Below, one piece after another: positions 1 to 9,228 of a stretch of 64,000 nt of DNA; position 1 is the first letter of the stretch, and every line of letters begins with the position of its first letter. The notes under the pieces were generated by a model. The model ran no database searches. It had not been told where the DNA came from and saw only the letters and a program-made list of their open reading frames with translations. Source of the stretch: Acidobacteriaceae bacterium (lineage in GTDB: Bacteria; Acidobacteriota; Terriglobia; Terriglobales; Acidobacteriaceae); contig PLBY01000107.1 of the NCBI GenBank assembly GCA_003134655.1, positions 169,601-233,600 of the forward strand. Reading direction: 5' to 3'. The position numbers and the translations under genes are program-made.

Positions 1-213
1 CTTTCCACGTTGCTGGACCGCGTAACCCGTGAGTGGCTTGCTGAACGCCGCAAGGGGCAGGTCGATGACGAGGCCGAACAGGCCGCCATCCGGAAACGGG
101 CTATGTCCGCGATCGGCTCCGTCGCCGGAGGAAATCCCGACCGCTCGTCGCGGTCTTCCCAAAGCGTCAAGGAACTCCTGAGAAAACGCTATGCCCGCCA
201 GCGCTCTGATTGA
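1..213 (+). CDS. Antitoxin-like protein (VapB role), 5' end cut off
   Basis: The frame is open from the window edge to the stop at 211-213, so the true start lies outside. About 70 residues are visible. They are highly charged (RREW, RRKG, KELLRKRYARQR), with a helix that could be the second helix of a ribbon-helix-helix domain and a basic disordered tail. The last 23 bases overlap the start of a PIN-domain toxin gene, the usual translational coupling in VapBC modules. The antitoxin call rests mostly on this position; the sequence alone is not diagnostic. In such pairs the antitoxin binds and inhibits the PIN nuclease and represses its own promoter, which would lie left of the window. Confidence 0.45.
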   Translation, partial: LSTLLDRVTREWLAERRKGQVDDEAEQAAIRKRAMSAIGSVAGGNPDRSSRSSQSVKELLRKRYARQRSD

Positions 214-613
214 TACAGGCGTCATCCTAGCCCTGATCGACCGTGACGATCGATGGCACACGCTATCGGTCGAGGCATTCAACCGCTCTCGCTTGCCTTT
301 GCTTACCACCGAGGCTGTGCTTGCCGAGGTTTTTCATCTCACCGAACGCAACCTTCGGGATGTCCGTGGCGTTTGGCGTCTCTTGCGCTCGGGAGCCATT
401 CACATGTCTCCGATCACGAACGAGGAACTGCCTGACATTCAGGCCCTCATGGACGATTACGCAGATTGCCCAATGGACTTCGCTGATGCCACACTGGTTC
501 ACCTCGGTGCTCGCGAACGCCTGAGCACGATCCTGACCATCGACCACGACGACTTTAACACCTACAGGCTTCCAGGCCGAAAAGTCTTCACGGTCCTTCC
601 ATCCCGGCCCTGA
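191..613 (+). CDS. PIN-domain ribonuclease toxin, VapC-like
   Basis: A 140-residue single-domain protein, normal length for VapC. The PIN acidic residues are in order: D8 in ALIDTG, E46 in VLAEVFHL, D99 in MDFADATLV and D118 in LTIDHDDF. These residues bind Mg2+ and cleave RNA, typically tRNA or rRNA, in this family. The start ATG at 191 lies inside the end of the upstream small charged gene, which fits a toxin-antitoxin pair. The family is certain. Whether this copy acts as a toxin or is a housekeeping PIN protein is inferred from the overlap. A Smr-domain gene follows after 69 bases. Confidence 0.85.
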   Translation: MPASALIDTGVILALIDRDDRWHTLSVEAFNRSRLPLLTTEAVLAEVFHLTERNLRDVRGVWRLLRSGAIHMSPITNEELPDIQALMDDYADCPMDFADATLVHLGARERLSTILTIDHDDFNTYRLPGRKVFTVLPSRP

Positions 614-682
614 ACGTAGTTCCCGTATGATGGGCGACCAAGTGAGGGACCCACAATAAAGAACGTCAACCTCAAGTCCGAT

Positions 683-991
683 ATGCCTTCGGTTCAGGAA
701 GCGCTGCAACGGCTAGACCGGGCGATTGCGCTTGCGCGCCAAGAGCGGCATTCTCTTCTTAAGGTAGTCCACGGGTACGGATCGACCGGCGCTGGTGGAG
801 ACATTCGCATCGCCGTGCAGAGGCGTTTGCACGAACTGAGTGAGGGCGGGCAGATTCGCGGGTGCATTTTTGGAGAAGACTGGTCGAAGACCGACGACGC
901 GACGTGGCGTTTATTGCAGAAGGAGTCGGCATTGAAGAGCGATCCCGACCTGGGCCGACGCAACCATGGCATCACGATCGTTTTGATCTGA
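683..991 (+). CDS. Smr-domain protein
   Basis: The 102-residue protein contains the Smr core VVHGYGSTGAGGDIR near residues 28-42, followed by a helix and a central acidic loop. Stand-alone Smr (MutS2 C-terminal-like) domains bind or nick nucleic acids, and the HGxGxG segment is their signature. The codons just upstream of the chosen ATG (NVNLKSD, from 662) also look like the first Smr strand, but no ATG, GTG or TTG in that frame precedes them before the stop at 617. The real start may therefore be unusual, or a base may be missing near 640-660. No clear ribosome binding site precedes 683. Confidence 0.68.
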   Translation: MPSVQEALQRLDRAIALARQERHSLLKVVHGYGSTGAGGDIRIAVQRRLHELSEGGQIRGCIFGEDWSKTDDATWRLLQKESALKSDPDLGRRNHGITIVLI

Positions 992-1107
992 GACTGCTTC
1001 GATTCCTTTCCTCCCGACCTCCGAGTGGTTGGTACCAGTCCGCGCTGCGCCTCTTACAGGGATGACCTGATTGACCCACCCGCCCTGCATCAAGCCCTAT
1101 AGAACAC

Positions 1108-2796
1108 ATGGCCGCGCCTGCTTCGAGTCAACCGGGTCGCTCCTCCTCCCCCCAAGGTTTCGTTGTTGTTCCCGGCAAGAAGCGACGCCGTCGCTGGCCC
1201 TGGGTTGCTGGACTGCTGCTGCTCGCGGCGGTAGCGATGCTCCTGGAAACTCGTCATCTCCTTACGCATGCTCAGCCCGTTTTGCGCGCCCGAGTCATTG
1301 AAACTCTCTCGGCGCGCTTCAAGACGAAAGTCGAACTAGCCGACCTTGACGTGGGGCTCGCCGACGGACTGAATGTCTCAGGCAAGGGACTGAAGATTTA
1401 CGGTCCCACCGATCCCAGCCCGAGCGAACCGGGCGTGCAGGCGCTGATCAGTATTCGGGAATTTCGCTTCCGCACCGGGTTGGCGAGCCTGTTCCACTCG
1501 CCGATGCATGTGGCCACCGTTTATGTCAGAGGCATGGAACTGAACATTCCTCCCAGAGAAGACCAACGGCGGCTGAGCAACATGCGCGACAGTTCGGGCG
1601 AGAAGATCAACAAAATGAAGATGACGATCTTCGTGGACAAGTTTGTTTGCGAGGACACGCAGCTTGTCGTCAATACTTACAAGCCGGGCAAGGAGCCGAT
1701 CGTCTTCCAGATCAGCCATCTCGATATGAAGGAAATCGGACCCGGCCAGCCGCTGCGCTTCGACGCCACGCTGGTGAATCCCAAGCCGGTCGGGAATATC
1801 CAGTCGACAGGATCGTTTGGCCCGTTCCGCGAAGACGCCCCACGCGAAACGGCGGTTGCGGGCGAGTACTCTTTTACGCAGGCCGATCTCGGAACGCTGC
1901 CGGGCATCGGGGGCATGCTCTCATCGACGGGCAAATATGGCGGGACGCTGGGGAAGATCGCAGTTTCCGGCGTGACCGACACGCCCGATTTCCGTCTCGC
2001 CACGAGTGGCCATCCGGTGGCGCTGCACACCGACTTTCACGCGATCGTTGACGGCACCGATGGCGACACTTATCTCGAGCCGGTGCAGGCGCGCTTTCTG
2101 CATTCGTCGTTCACGGCGCGGGGCAAGGTGATTCGCATGCGGAATCCCGCGGGCCACGACATCGAACTCAGCGTCGTGATGGATCACGCACGGGTCGAGG
2201 ATCTACTGCAATTGGGCGTCAAGACTGATCCTCCGATCTTGAGTGGACCGGTTGTCATGCAAGCGAAAATGAGCATCGTTCCCGGAGCCGCGGATGTCGC
2301 CAACCGTTTAAAGCTCGACGGCACCTTCAAGATTGCTGCTGGACTTTTTTCCAATGAAAAGATTCAGGAGAGAATCGACTCGCTGAGTCTGCGTAGCTGG
2401 GGCGAGCCCAGACAAGCAAAGGAGCACGGCGAAGTGGGAGTACCGTCAGAAATCGGTGGCGTATTCCGGCTCGACGAGGAGCTGTTTACATTTTCGCTGC
2501 TGCACTTTGCCGTGCCAGGGACCCATGCCGATGTCGCTGGCCAATACAGTCTGAACGGCGACATCTTCGATTTTCACGGTACCGCGAGACTCGATGCGAA
2601 ACTCTCGCAAATGATGACGGGATGGAAATCCGTCTTGCTGAAACCGGTTGACCCGTTCTTCAGCAAGCATGGAGCGGGCACGGAACTGCCATTCAAGGTG
2701 ACGGGCACGCGCTCCGAGCCGAGATTCGGGCTGGATCTCGGCCAGAAAGCGGAGGCTGCCCGCGAGCCGAGCCCGGTGCCTGCAAAATTCCACTGA
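1108..2796 (+). CDS. AsmA-like inner-membrane-anchored envelope protein
   Basis: A 562-residue protein. After a basic stretch (GKKRRRR) there is one TM helix near residues 30-48 (WVAGLLLLAAVAMLL), followed by a large region of alternating beta strands. The first periplasmic part (LSARFKTKVELADLDVGLADGLNVSGKGLKIYG, shown here only as a description of where it starts, about residues 65-97) has the typical AsmA/DUF748 layout of hydrophobic-groove bridge proteins. Those proteins span the periplasm and affect outer-membrane lipid homeostasis. That function is known for the superfamily and only inferred here. The gene is convergent with the membrane protein gene at 2807, with 10 bases between the two stops. 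Confidence 0.68.
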   Translation: MAAPASSQPGRSSSPQGFVVVPGKKRRRRWPWVAGLLLLAAVAMLLETRHLLTHAQPVLRARVIETLSARFKTKVELADLDVGLADGLNVSGKGLKIYGPTDPSPSEPGVQALISIREFRFRTGLASLFHSPMHVATVYVRGMELNIPPREDQRRLSNMRDSSGEKINKMKMTIFVDKFVCEDTQLVVNTYKPGKEPIVFQISHLDMKEIGPGQPLRFDATLVNPKPVGNIQSTGSFGPFREDAPRETAVAGEYSFTQADLGTLPGIGGMLSSTGKYGGTLGKIAVSGVTDTPDFRLATSGHPVALHTDFHAIVDGTDGDTYLEPVQARFLHSSFTARGKVIRMRNPAGHDIELSVVMDHARVEDLLQLGVKTDPPILSGPVVMQAKMSIVPGAADVANRLKLDGTFKIAAGLFSNEKIQERIDSLSLRSWGEPRQAKEHGEVGVPSEIGGVFRLDEELFTFSLLHFAVPGTHADVAGQYSLNGDIFDFHGTARLDAKLSQMMTGWKSVLLKPVDPFFSKHGAGTELPFKVTGTRSEPRFGLDLGQKAEAAREPSPVPAKFH

Positions 2797-2806
2797 TGGC
2801 AGGGGC

Positions 2807-3763
2807 CTACGCTCCCTCGGGCACAGGAGGCGGCGTTATGGGGGCAGCGACCGCTACTGGCGCTGGCTGAGGAAATACGGGTTCGACCACGACGACCGGC
2901 ACGAGCATTCGCTGCTGCCAGTACGACACGGCGACTCCCCGCTGCCAGAAGCGCGGGATCAACAACAGAAGCAAGATGAGTTGGGCGACGATGAATGCCC
3001 CGACTACACTTTCGGGGGCCACGATCTTCATCCACATCCAGATGCCCCCCACCAGGACAATCGCCGCAACCATCGCCGCCAGCAGGTAACTTCCAAGCAG
3101 ACGGCCCAGGCCGCGGAACGTATGCCGCAACCCAGTTGCAATGGACTTGCGCACCGCGCGCTGATCGTTCAGGACGATGTCAGCCTCAGCGAGATCGAAC
3201 CAGATGCGGAAGACGGTCATGATCAGAAAAATGATGAACAGTCCGATGAACTGAACTTCGGGTAGAAGCAGTTCGTTGGTGCTCTTCGCCGCTTTGCTTT
3301 CCAGCACGCCATGCAGACCGAACAGCGCCCCCGTCGCGATTCCCATGACGATGCCGGCCACAATCATCAGCCGGATGTACCGCCACAGATTCCGCCCGCA
3401 GGCGCGAAAAAAATTCTCGCGCGGGAGCCGGTACGTCGAGGCGTATCCCAAAAACACGCCGGGCAGAAACAACGTGGTCGCGACCAGGAAGAGTACCGCA
3501 AAGAACATTGCTGGCCCGCGGGAAGCGATGGTCGGCCCGAACTCTGGCCGCGCAAACATGTCGATGAGCACGGTCAGCGAAAAGCCGTGCAGCAGGCGCT
3601 CAGAATGCAGGCTGTGGTCCAAAATCGTTCCGGCCTGGTTGACGAATGCGACGGTACCGAACAATCCGAGAAAAAGATTCAGCACATAGAACCAGACGAT
3701 ATAACGCTTGTTGCGCAATACCATGCCCAAGCCGCTGCTCAAGAGACCTTTATTGTCACTCAT
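2807..3763 (-). CDS. Six-TM integral membrane protein of unknown function
   Basis: A 318-residue protein with six hydrophobic segments at roughly residues 22-42, 86-107, 129-150, 170-192, 222-245 and 253-273, and a proline-rich cytoplasmic tail (PPPVPEGA end). I recognise no catalytic motif. The distribution of helices resembles DUF4013-type membrane proteins, but I cannot assign it. A GAGGA ribosome binding site sits nine bases before the ATG. The gene is followed, convergently, by the AsmA-like gene, and lies 78 bases downstream of the M1 peptidase gene on the same strand, so the two may be co-transcribed. Confidence 0.75.
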   Translation of the reverse strand: MSDNKGLLSSGLGMVLRNKRYIVWFYVLNLFLGLFGTVAFVNQAGTILDHSLHSERLLHGFSLTVLIDMFARPEFGPTIASRGPAMFFAVLFLVATTLFLPGVFLGYASTYRLPRENFFRACGRNLWRYIRLMIVAGIVMGIATGALFGLHGVLESKAAKSTNELLLPEVQFIGLFIIFLIMTVFRIWFDLAEADIVLNDQRAVRKSIATGLRHTFRGLGRLLGSYLLAAMVAAIVLVGGIWMWMKIVAPESVVGAFIVAQLILLLLLIPRFWQRGVAVSYWQQRMLVPVVVVEPVFPQPAPVAVAAPITPPPVPEGA

Positions 3764-3841
3764 GCGTAATTATCCTCAATGCAAGCTGCAAATCGATATT
3801 GTCCGAAGAAGACGCATCAAAATCGGCGGAGGCGACTCTTC

Positions 3842-5929
3842 TCACACCGCCCACCACCCCAGGGCTTGGCTCAGGAATTGGGTGATAAACAGCCAATAGT
3901 TCGCTATTTTGTGTGCCGGTTTGCCGTTGGCTTCGACTACGAAGCTGTTGTTGAAATCGTTGCGGTCGATCTGTACGGTGTGGTCGGGATCAAGTTCTGC
4001 CGACACGGCCTTAGCCTTTTTCTGGTAGCCGAAGCGTGTCCAGCGGCCCTTCCCGTCCCAATGCTCGCGGACCTTCTCGCCGTTATCAAACGTGATCTCG
4101 ACTTCGACCGGCATGACGAAGTCTTCTTTGCGATGCAGTGTGACGTAGGACTGGTAAAGCGTGTCGTCCTTCGCGCCTTTCTTCGTGTCCTTCTTGTCCT
4201 TTTTGTCGTTCTTATCTTCGTACCAGTTCACGGGGAAAGAATTCACGTTGAGCACTTCGTAATCCAATACCTGCGAGCCGTAGACGGCCTGATCGAAGTA
4301 CCAGCGCAAATCCTTGCCGGACACTTCCTCGATCGTTTTCAGGAAGTCTTCCTTCACCGGATGAGTGAAGCGATACTTCATGAAGTACGTATGCATCGCC
4401 TTCGCCATGGTCTCTTCCCCGACGATGCCTTCGAGCGTGAGCAGCACGCTGGCGGTCTTGCCATAGGTGACGCCGGCGTACGAGCCAGAAGTGGAGTAGT
4501 CATAAGCCTTTTGCGCCATAGGGTCGCGATCAGCTACTCCGATGTAGGTGAGCCTCTGAACTTCTCGCTCGCCAGCCGTCGCGCCTGCCATATTGACCAC
4601 TGATGTGTTCTTGCCCAGAATCGAATCCATCACCTTGACTTCGGTGTAGCTGTTAATGCCTTCGTCCATCCAGGCGTCCTCAAATTCGTTGGTGGCCACC
4701 ATGCCGTACCAGTACTGGTGTCCAAACTCGTGCTCCACCACCAACTCCACCAGGTGGAAGCCGTCCGGCATAAACCAGCTCGAGTCGCCGGTAATGAATG
4801 TCGGATACTCCATGCCTCCCGCCGCCGAGTCGGGTTCGGGATCGACCACGGTCAGGGTCTTGTAGGGATAGGGTCCGTAGAATTTCTCAAAGCGGTCGAG
4901 CGTGTCGCGCGTGATCTTCTCGTGCCGCTCTGCCTGGCTCCAGTGCGCGGGTTGCATCAGGAAGCGTAGCTTGATGGGTCCCATCTGCGACTGATACGTG
5001 CTCTCCCGTACTTTGTAGCGCGGGCTCGCGGTCCAGGCGAAGTCATGGATGTCGTCGCCGTGGTAGGTCACGGTCCGGGTATTGTCGGGATTGTTTTTTT
5101 CGTCGACCTGCACTCCGCTGGCGCCCACGACTTCATAGGCTGGCACCGTCAGCTTGACGTCATAGACTCCGAAGTCGGCGAAGAACTCGGTCGTGTTGTG
5201 ATACTGGTGGCAATTCCAGGCTCCGTACCAAAACACGCCGACCTTGGGAAACCATTGACCCCCGAGTACGAAGTCCCGCTTCCATCCGGAACGTGCCTGA
5301 GTTTCGGGAAACTTGGTTTGAAACGCAATCTTGAACTGGACAAAAGCGCCCGGCGCGATGGGCTTGGCGAGCTTGAGGTCAACTACTGTCTTGTCATCTT
5401 TGTTGCCATCGTCGGGAGCAATGTACTGCAACTGCGAAGTCAGATCCCCCTGGCCGACTACTTCGAGGCTCTTGATGTCCTCTGAGCCGTAGAACTTGTC
5501 TTCCCAGGTCGCGTAGGAAGTGTCGCGGCTGCCCATGAGTTTGGAGTCACGCACGAACGTTGCCTTGGGCTGGAACGCATTTTGATAGAGGTGGAAAGGG
5601 AAGTGGTCAAGCGCCTGCCCGGTCACATTGTGGTAGGTGAGCACTTCGGTCGCGTCGACGAGGTGTTTGTCGGCGTTGTACTTGGCGTCGATCTCGTAAT
5701 GCACGACGCGCTCCGACATGGGTTTGTCGGAGTTGATGGCTAGCGTGGTGTCGGGGATAGAGATTCCTGAGGATGGAGCATCTTTGCCGCTCTTGGGCGC
5801 CGTAGGGGTCTTGACAGATGGAACCGCTGCTTGCGGAGCGGCTGCGGTCGCCGTCTTGCGGTTCATGAGTGCAGTGAGTCCGAGTGCCAACGCGGCAATC
5901 AAAACAACAATCTTCCAGCGAATCTGCAT
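3842..5929 (-). CDS. M1 family zinc metallopeptidase (aminopeptidase N-like), exported
   Basis: The chosen start gives 695 residues. An AGGTGAGG ribosome binding site lies just before it; an upstream in-frame start would add 36 residues in front of the signal sequence. The N-terminus is a signal peptide or anchor (MQIRWKIVVLIAALALGL). The zinc site is HEFGH at 400-404 with the third ligand E423 in WMDEG, the HExxH-x18-E spacing of gluzincins. A GGMEY segment, the M1 substrate-recognition motif, lies upstream of it. The C-terminal third has a lysine-rich insert (DKKDKKDTKKG). The protein probably trims peptides in the periplasm, complementing the cytoplasmic PepA encoded divergently next door. 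Confidence 0.92.
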   Translation of the reverse strand: MQIRWKIVVLIAALALGLTALMNRKTATAAAPQAAVPSVKTPTAPKSGKDAPSSGISIPDTTLAINSDKPMSERVVHYEIDAKYNADKHLVDATEVLTYHNVTGQALDHFPFHLYQNAFQPKATFVRDSKLMGSRDTSYATWEDKFYGSEDIKSLEVVGQGDLTSQLQYIAPDDGNKDDKTVVDLKLAKPIAPGAFVQFKIAFQTKFPETQARSGWKRDFVLGGQWFPKVGVFWYGAWNCHQYHNTTEFFADFGVYDVKLTVPAYEVVGASGVQVDEKNNPDNTRTVTYHGDDIHDFAWTASPRYKVRESTYQSQMGPIKLRFLMQPAHWSQAERHEKITRDTLDRFEKFYGPYPYKTLTVVDPEPDSAAGGMEYPTFITGDSSWFMPDGFHLVELVVEHEFGHQYWYGMVATNEFEDAWMDEGINSYTEVKVMDSILGKNTSVVNMAGATAGEREVQRLTYIGVADRDPMAQKAYDYSTSGSYAGVTYGKTASVLLTLEGIVGEETMAKAMHTYFMKYRFTHPVKEDFLKTIEEVSGKDLRWYFDQAVYGSQVLDYEVLNVNSFPVNWYEDKNDKKDKKDTKKGAKDDTLYQSYVTLHRKEDFVMPVEVEITFDNGEKVREHWDGKGRWTRFGYQKKAKAVSAELDPDHTVQIDRNDFNNSFVVEANGKPAHKIANYWLFITQFLSQALGWWAV

Positions 5930-6136
5930 GAAAAACCTCACCTGTATGGGCTGCGGCTTTGAATCATAGCGCAGGCGCTCGGGCGCCGCCACCTTGCGAG
6001 CATCAACCGCCCTGAAAGAGTACGTGCTCCTCAGCAAACCAGTTCAGACATTTTTCGCAGCAGCCCTCTGGCGCTTGCGCTTTTCCCTCCTGGCCGACGA
6101 TACTGGAATCATTAAACTGATACCCGCAAGACAACT

Positions 6137-7648
6137 ATGAAAACGACCATTTCTCTCTCTACGCCCGCTGAACTGGAAACCGAATCACTCGTCGCCGTGG
6201 TGCTGGACCACGCTGAGCCCGCGCCCAATGTCAAAGAGAAGGACAAGAAGCCGCAACTCAAAGTTGCCACCAACGATCCGGCGGTGCAATCCGTCGCTGC
6301 CGATCTGCTGGCAAGTGGCGAAGTCACGGGCAAGCCGTTTGAGACGAACCTTATGCACCGTCCAGTCACCCTGATGGCAAAGCGCTTGCTTCTGGTGTCG
6401 GGTGGCAGTGCGAAGAAGATATCGAGTTATGATCTGCGCCGAATCGCAGGCGCGGCCGTCCGTGCGCTCAAGTCCCGTGGAATTCGCAGCTTTGCGTTCA
6501 TCGCTCCGCCCAGTATTCCCGCGGAAGAGGCTGTCCGCGCCATTGTGGAAGGCGCCCACGTAGGGAACTTCGACCCTGACTACTACCGCAGTGACCGCAA
6601 AGATCAGAAGATTGATGCGCTCACCATCGTTACCAGCGGAGACAAATCTGCCCTCGAAAAGGCGGCGAACGAGGCGCAGGTGATCGGTGAATCGCAAAAC
6701 TTCACGCGCGATTTGGTGAATGAACCTTCCAATCGCATGACGCCCACGATCCTGGCCGATCGCGCCAAGAAGATGTCGCAGGAAGTCGGCTTGAAATGCG
6801 AGGTCTACGGCGCCGATAAGATCAAAGAATTAAAGATGGGCGCATTCTGGAGTGTGGCGCAAGGTTCCGACGAACCGCCCGCGCTGATTGTTATGCGCTA
6901 CGAGCCCGCGGGCGCGCCTGAAAAGCCGGTGCTGGGCCTGGTGGGGAAGGGAATTACCTTCGACACCGGCGGCATTTCGATCAAGCCCGCCGACGGCATG
7001 GAGAAGATGAAATACGACATGGCTGGCGGCGCAACCATGATCGGCGCCATGCGCGCCATCGCGCTCCTGAAGCCGAAAGTCAAAGTCATCGGCATCGTTT
7101 GCGCGACGGAGAATATGCCTTCCGGCAAAGCCCAGAAACCGGGGGACGTGCAGATCGCGATGTCGGGCAAGTCGATTGAGATCATCAACACCGACGCCGA
7201 AGGCCGCCTCGTGTTAGCTGACGGCCTCTTCTACGCGCGCCAACTCGGCTGCACCCATCTGGTCGATGCTGCTACGCTTACTGGCGCAGTCGTGGTCGCA
7301 CTCGGCTACAACAATGCTGGAATTTTCGCCAACGACGACGATATGTACAACCGCTTCCACAGCGCGAACGCGAAAGCCGGCGAGAAGATGTGGCGCATGC
7401 CGCTGGATGACGAATACAAGGAGCACATCCGCTCGGGCATCGCGGACATCGTCAACTCGGGCGGACGCTGGGGCGGCGCCATCACCGCTGCCATGTTCCT
7501 GAAAGAATTCGCAGAAGAAACGCCGTGGATTCACCTCGATATCGCAGGCACCGCCTGGATGGAAGATCAGAAGCCGTGGATCGCGAAAGGCCCGTCCGGC
7601 ATTGCTCTGCGCAGTCTGGTGGAGTTCGTGAAGAGTTTCGCGGGATAA
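6137..7648 (+). CDS. pepA: Leucyl aminopeptidase, M17 family
   Basis: A 503-residue protein of the usual M17 length, with an N-terminal alpha/beta domain and a C-terminal catalytic domain. The metal-binding signature NTDAEGRL is at residues 351-358. Upstream is VGKGITFDTGG with the conserved Lys and Asp, then the IKPADGMEKMKYDM segment. M17 enzymes are cytosolic hexamers with two metal ions that remove N-terminal residues from peptides. No signal peptide is present. The gene is divergent from the exported M1 peptidase, leaving 207 bases for both promoters. An inverted repeat element begins eight bases after the stop. Confidence 0.95.
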   Translation: MKTTISLSTPAELETESLVAVVLDHAEPAPNVKEKDKKPQLKVATNDPAVQSVAADLLASGEVTGKPFETNLMHRPVTLMAKRLLLVSGGSAKKISSYDLRRIAGAAVRALKSRGIRSFAFIAPPSIPAEEAVRAIVEGAHVGNFDPDYYRSDRKDQKIDALTIVTSGDKSALEKAANEAQVIGESQNFTRDLVNEPSNRMTPTILADRAKKMSQEVGLKCEVYGADKIKELKMGAFWSVAQGSDEPPALIVMRYEPAGAPEKPVLGLVGKGITFDTGGISIKPADGMEKMKYDMAGGATMIGAMRAIALLKPKVKVIGIVCATENMPSGKAQKPGDVQIAMSGKSIEIINTDAEGRLVLADGLFYARQLGCTHLVDAATLTGAVVVALGYNNAGIFANDDDMYNRFHSANAKAGEKMWRMPLDDEYKEHIRSGIADIVNSGGRWGGAITAAMFLKEFAEETPWIHLDIAGTAWMEDQKPWIAKGPSGIALRSLVEFVKSFAG

Positions 7649-7655
7649 GACTTTA

Positions 7656-7727
7656 GCCACGGATTCGCACGGATTATCACGGATATTTCCTTGGTGTTGA
7701 TCCGTGAAAATGTGTGAAATCCGTGGC
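7656..7727. repeat. 72-bp inverted-repeat element after pepA
   Basis: The ends are a perfect 10-bp inverted repeat, GCCACGGATT and AATCCGTGGC. The interior has further ACGGAT and ATCCGTG units. Elements with this ACGGAT-rich composition recur in many bacterial intergenic regions. Here it could also form the 3' hairpin of the pepA mRNA. Confidence 0.6.
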
Positions 7728-7768
7728 GGCCGTTATTTCTTCCCACAAAGAAAATCGCGCGGCGAGCA

Positions 7769-7797
7769 TTGAGGGAAATCCGCGCGGTTGTTATAAT
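7769..7797 (+). promoter_or_regulatory. Sigma70-type promoter of tRNA-Phe
   Basis: A -35 TTGAGG (7769-7774), a 17-bp spacer and a perfect -10 TATAAT (7792-7797) are seen. Transcription would start near 7804, about 110 nt before the tRNA. Confidence 0.62.
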
Positions 7798-7913
7798 CGA
7801 GAACGTTCCGCACGCTTCCGGCATTGGAGCAGTTTCGTTCGGTTGCGAATCCCGCCAAAATCAGCGTGAAGCGAACAGTCCTCGCAGCCTGCGGACAGCA
7901 GGTTCCGAAACGT

Positions 7914-7988
7914 GGCCAGGTAGCTCAGGGGTAGAGCGCAGCCCTGAAAAGGCTGGCGTCGGCGGTTCAATTCCGTCCCTGGCCACCA
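7914..7988 (+). tRNA. tRNA-Phe (anticodon GAA)
   Basis: The cloverleaf is complete. The acceptor stem is GGCCAGG/CCTGGCC. The D stem is GCTC/GAGC. The anticodon stem CAGCC/GGCTG closes the loop CTGAAAA with anticodon GAA. A five-base variable loop follows, then the T stem GGCGG/CCGTC (one G-T pair) with loop TTCAATT. The 3' CCA is encoded (7986-7988). Total length is 75 nt. Confidence 0.93.
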
Positions 7989-8576
7989 TATTCCAAAGGA
8001 CTTGGGCGCCCACTTTCTCCAGCCCAAGGCCTAGCCCAAGATACGTCACTGGAAACTGTTCGCTATTATGCTGCGGGATATCCGTAGCTCGCCCCGAAGG
8101 AGTTGGAATTCCTGGCTCTTCAGAATCCGCTATTGTCATGCCCCCCATGGCTCAGTACAGAGTGTTGAAAACAGATATAACGCCAACTATGCTTCGTAGC
8201 CCGCACGCGCTTCTTTCGACGTCGCTTGCCCTCCATCAAGCATTCGTCTCGTAAGCGGACATCAATCCTTGAAGCAGACACCCCGCTCCGCTTGGTCGGC
8301 TCCGCGAATTGGAGAGCTTCACGATCTGTCCCGCAAGACCCTGCAACAAAAGCATTTACCAAAATCTGACCAGTTAAGTCCTCAACTGTCTTCGATGGCA
8401 GGGTTCGTGCACCTGGTGTCTCGGTCCCCCAAGCTCGTGTCGAGGCTGACAATGATCCACCAACAGTCGTCTTGCTCTTGCCGACCGTATTTGCCCCAGG
8501 CGAACACAGGTCTTTTGCCTCAAGAGCTTCCCCGGAGGGCCGAGAAGGAACGCAGAACAAAAACCCGGAGTAGAAC
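7989..8576. other. 588-bp gap without a convincing gene
   Basis: Open frames exist on both strands here, but none shows a recognisable domain, a credible ribosome binding site or sensible composition. The last bases (CGGAG before 8577) are the ribosome binding site of the next gene. Confidence 0.5.
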
Positions 8577-9197
8577 ATGAGAGTGCTGATCGCTGAAGAC
8601 GACGTTTTCTTTCAAAAGGTGCTGCAACAAATTCTGGCGCCCGATCACGAAGTTATCGTGGTCCAGGACGGAAATGAGGCTTGGGAGAAGCTTCAACGTC
8701 CGGATGCGCCGAGGCTGGCGATCCTCGATTGGGTGATGCCGGGATTGAGCGGCCCTCAGGTCTGCCGCAAGGTGAGAGGCTGTGCAACCTCGTCATCGAC
8801 GTACTTGATCATTTTGACCACCAAGAATAGTGAAGCGGACATCGTCGCCGGACTGCGTGCCGGCGCGGATGATTACATCACCAAGCCTCCAATCCCGGCG
8901 GAACTCCGGGCCCGGGTGAGGGTGGGCGAGCGGATCCTGGCATTACAGGAATCAGTCGATGCGCAATGGATCCAGGCGAATCAGGCATCGGGCCGGGAAG
9001 ATCTTCTTCGCGGTTTAATGGCAGGTTGTCCAGCGGGAGTGAGGCTGCCTGGTCAGGAGCATTTTTGCGGGATCGAGCCGTGTTCGCGGCAGCACTGTGA
9101 GTCAGGAGATTGCTGCTCCCTTTCCGGTACGGAAACCAATCGCCTGATGCCTCGCTGCGCAGACGTCTCCCTGGAGAAATACCATTCGCAACCTTGA
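8577..9197 (+). CDS. Response-regulator receiver protein with a cysteine-rich tail
   Basis: Residues 1-120 are a complete receiver: acidic pair EDD near residue 8, phospho-acceptor D in LAILDWVMPG, T in IILTTK and K in ITKPP. About 80 further residues follow with no domain I recognise and seven cysteines (GCPAG, FCG, PCS, HCE, CC, RCA). That composition is unusual, so the tail may be a frame-shifted remnant of an output domain. The next gene starts 31 bases later and encodes a related receiver fused to GGDEF, so the two probably share an operon. GGAG precedes the ATG. Confidence 0.78.
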   Translation: MRVLIAEDDVFFQKVLQQILAPDHEVIVVQDGNEAWEKLQRPDAPRLAILDWVMPGLSGPQVCRKVRGCATSSSTYLIILTTKNSEADIVAGLRAGADDYITKPPIPAELRARVRVGERILALQESVDAQWIQANQASGREDLLRGLMAGCPAGVRLPGQEHFCGIEPCSRQHCESGDCCSLSGTETNRLMPRCADVSLEKYHSQP

Positions 9198-9228
9198 GAA
9201 GGACGGGACTTTCGTCCCGAAATCGGGT

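Noticed and set aside
3779..4603. A long plus-strand frame opposite the M1 peptidase gene.
   Set aside because: It is antisense to a clear metallopeptidase and shows no domain; it reflects GC-rich third positions of the real gene.
7769..8254. Open frames on both strands across the tRNA gene.
   Set aside because: They overlap a complete tRNA-Phe and its promoter and have no domain or ribosome binding site.
8120..8578. A 152-residue minus-strand frame with an RLRDECL segment that recalls IS3 integrases.
   Set aside because: Only a seven-residue resemblance; no DDE residues, no inverted repeats and no second transposase frame nearby.
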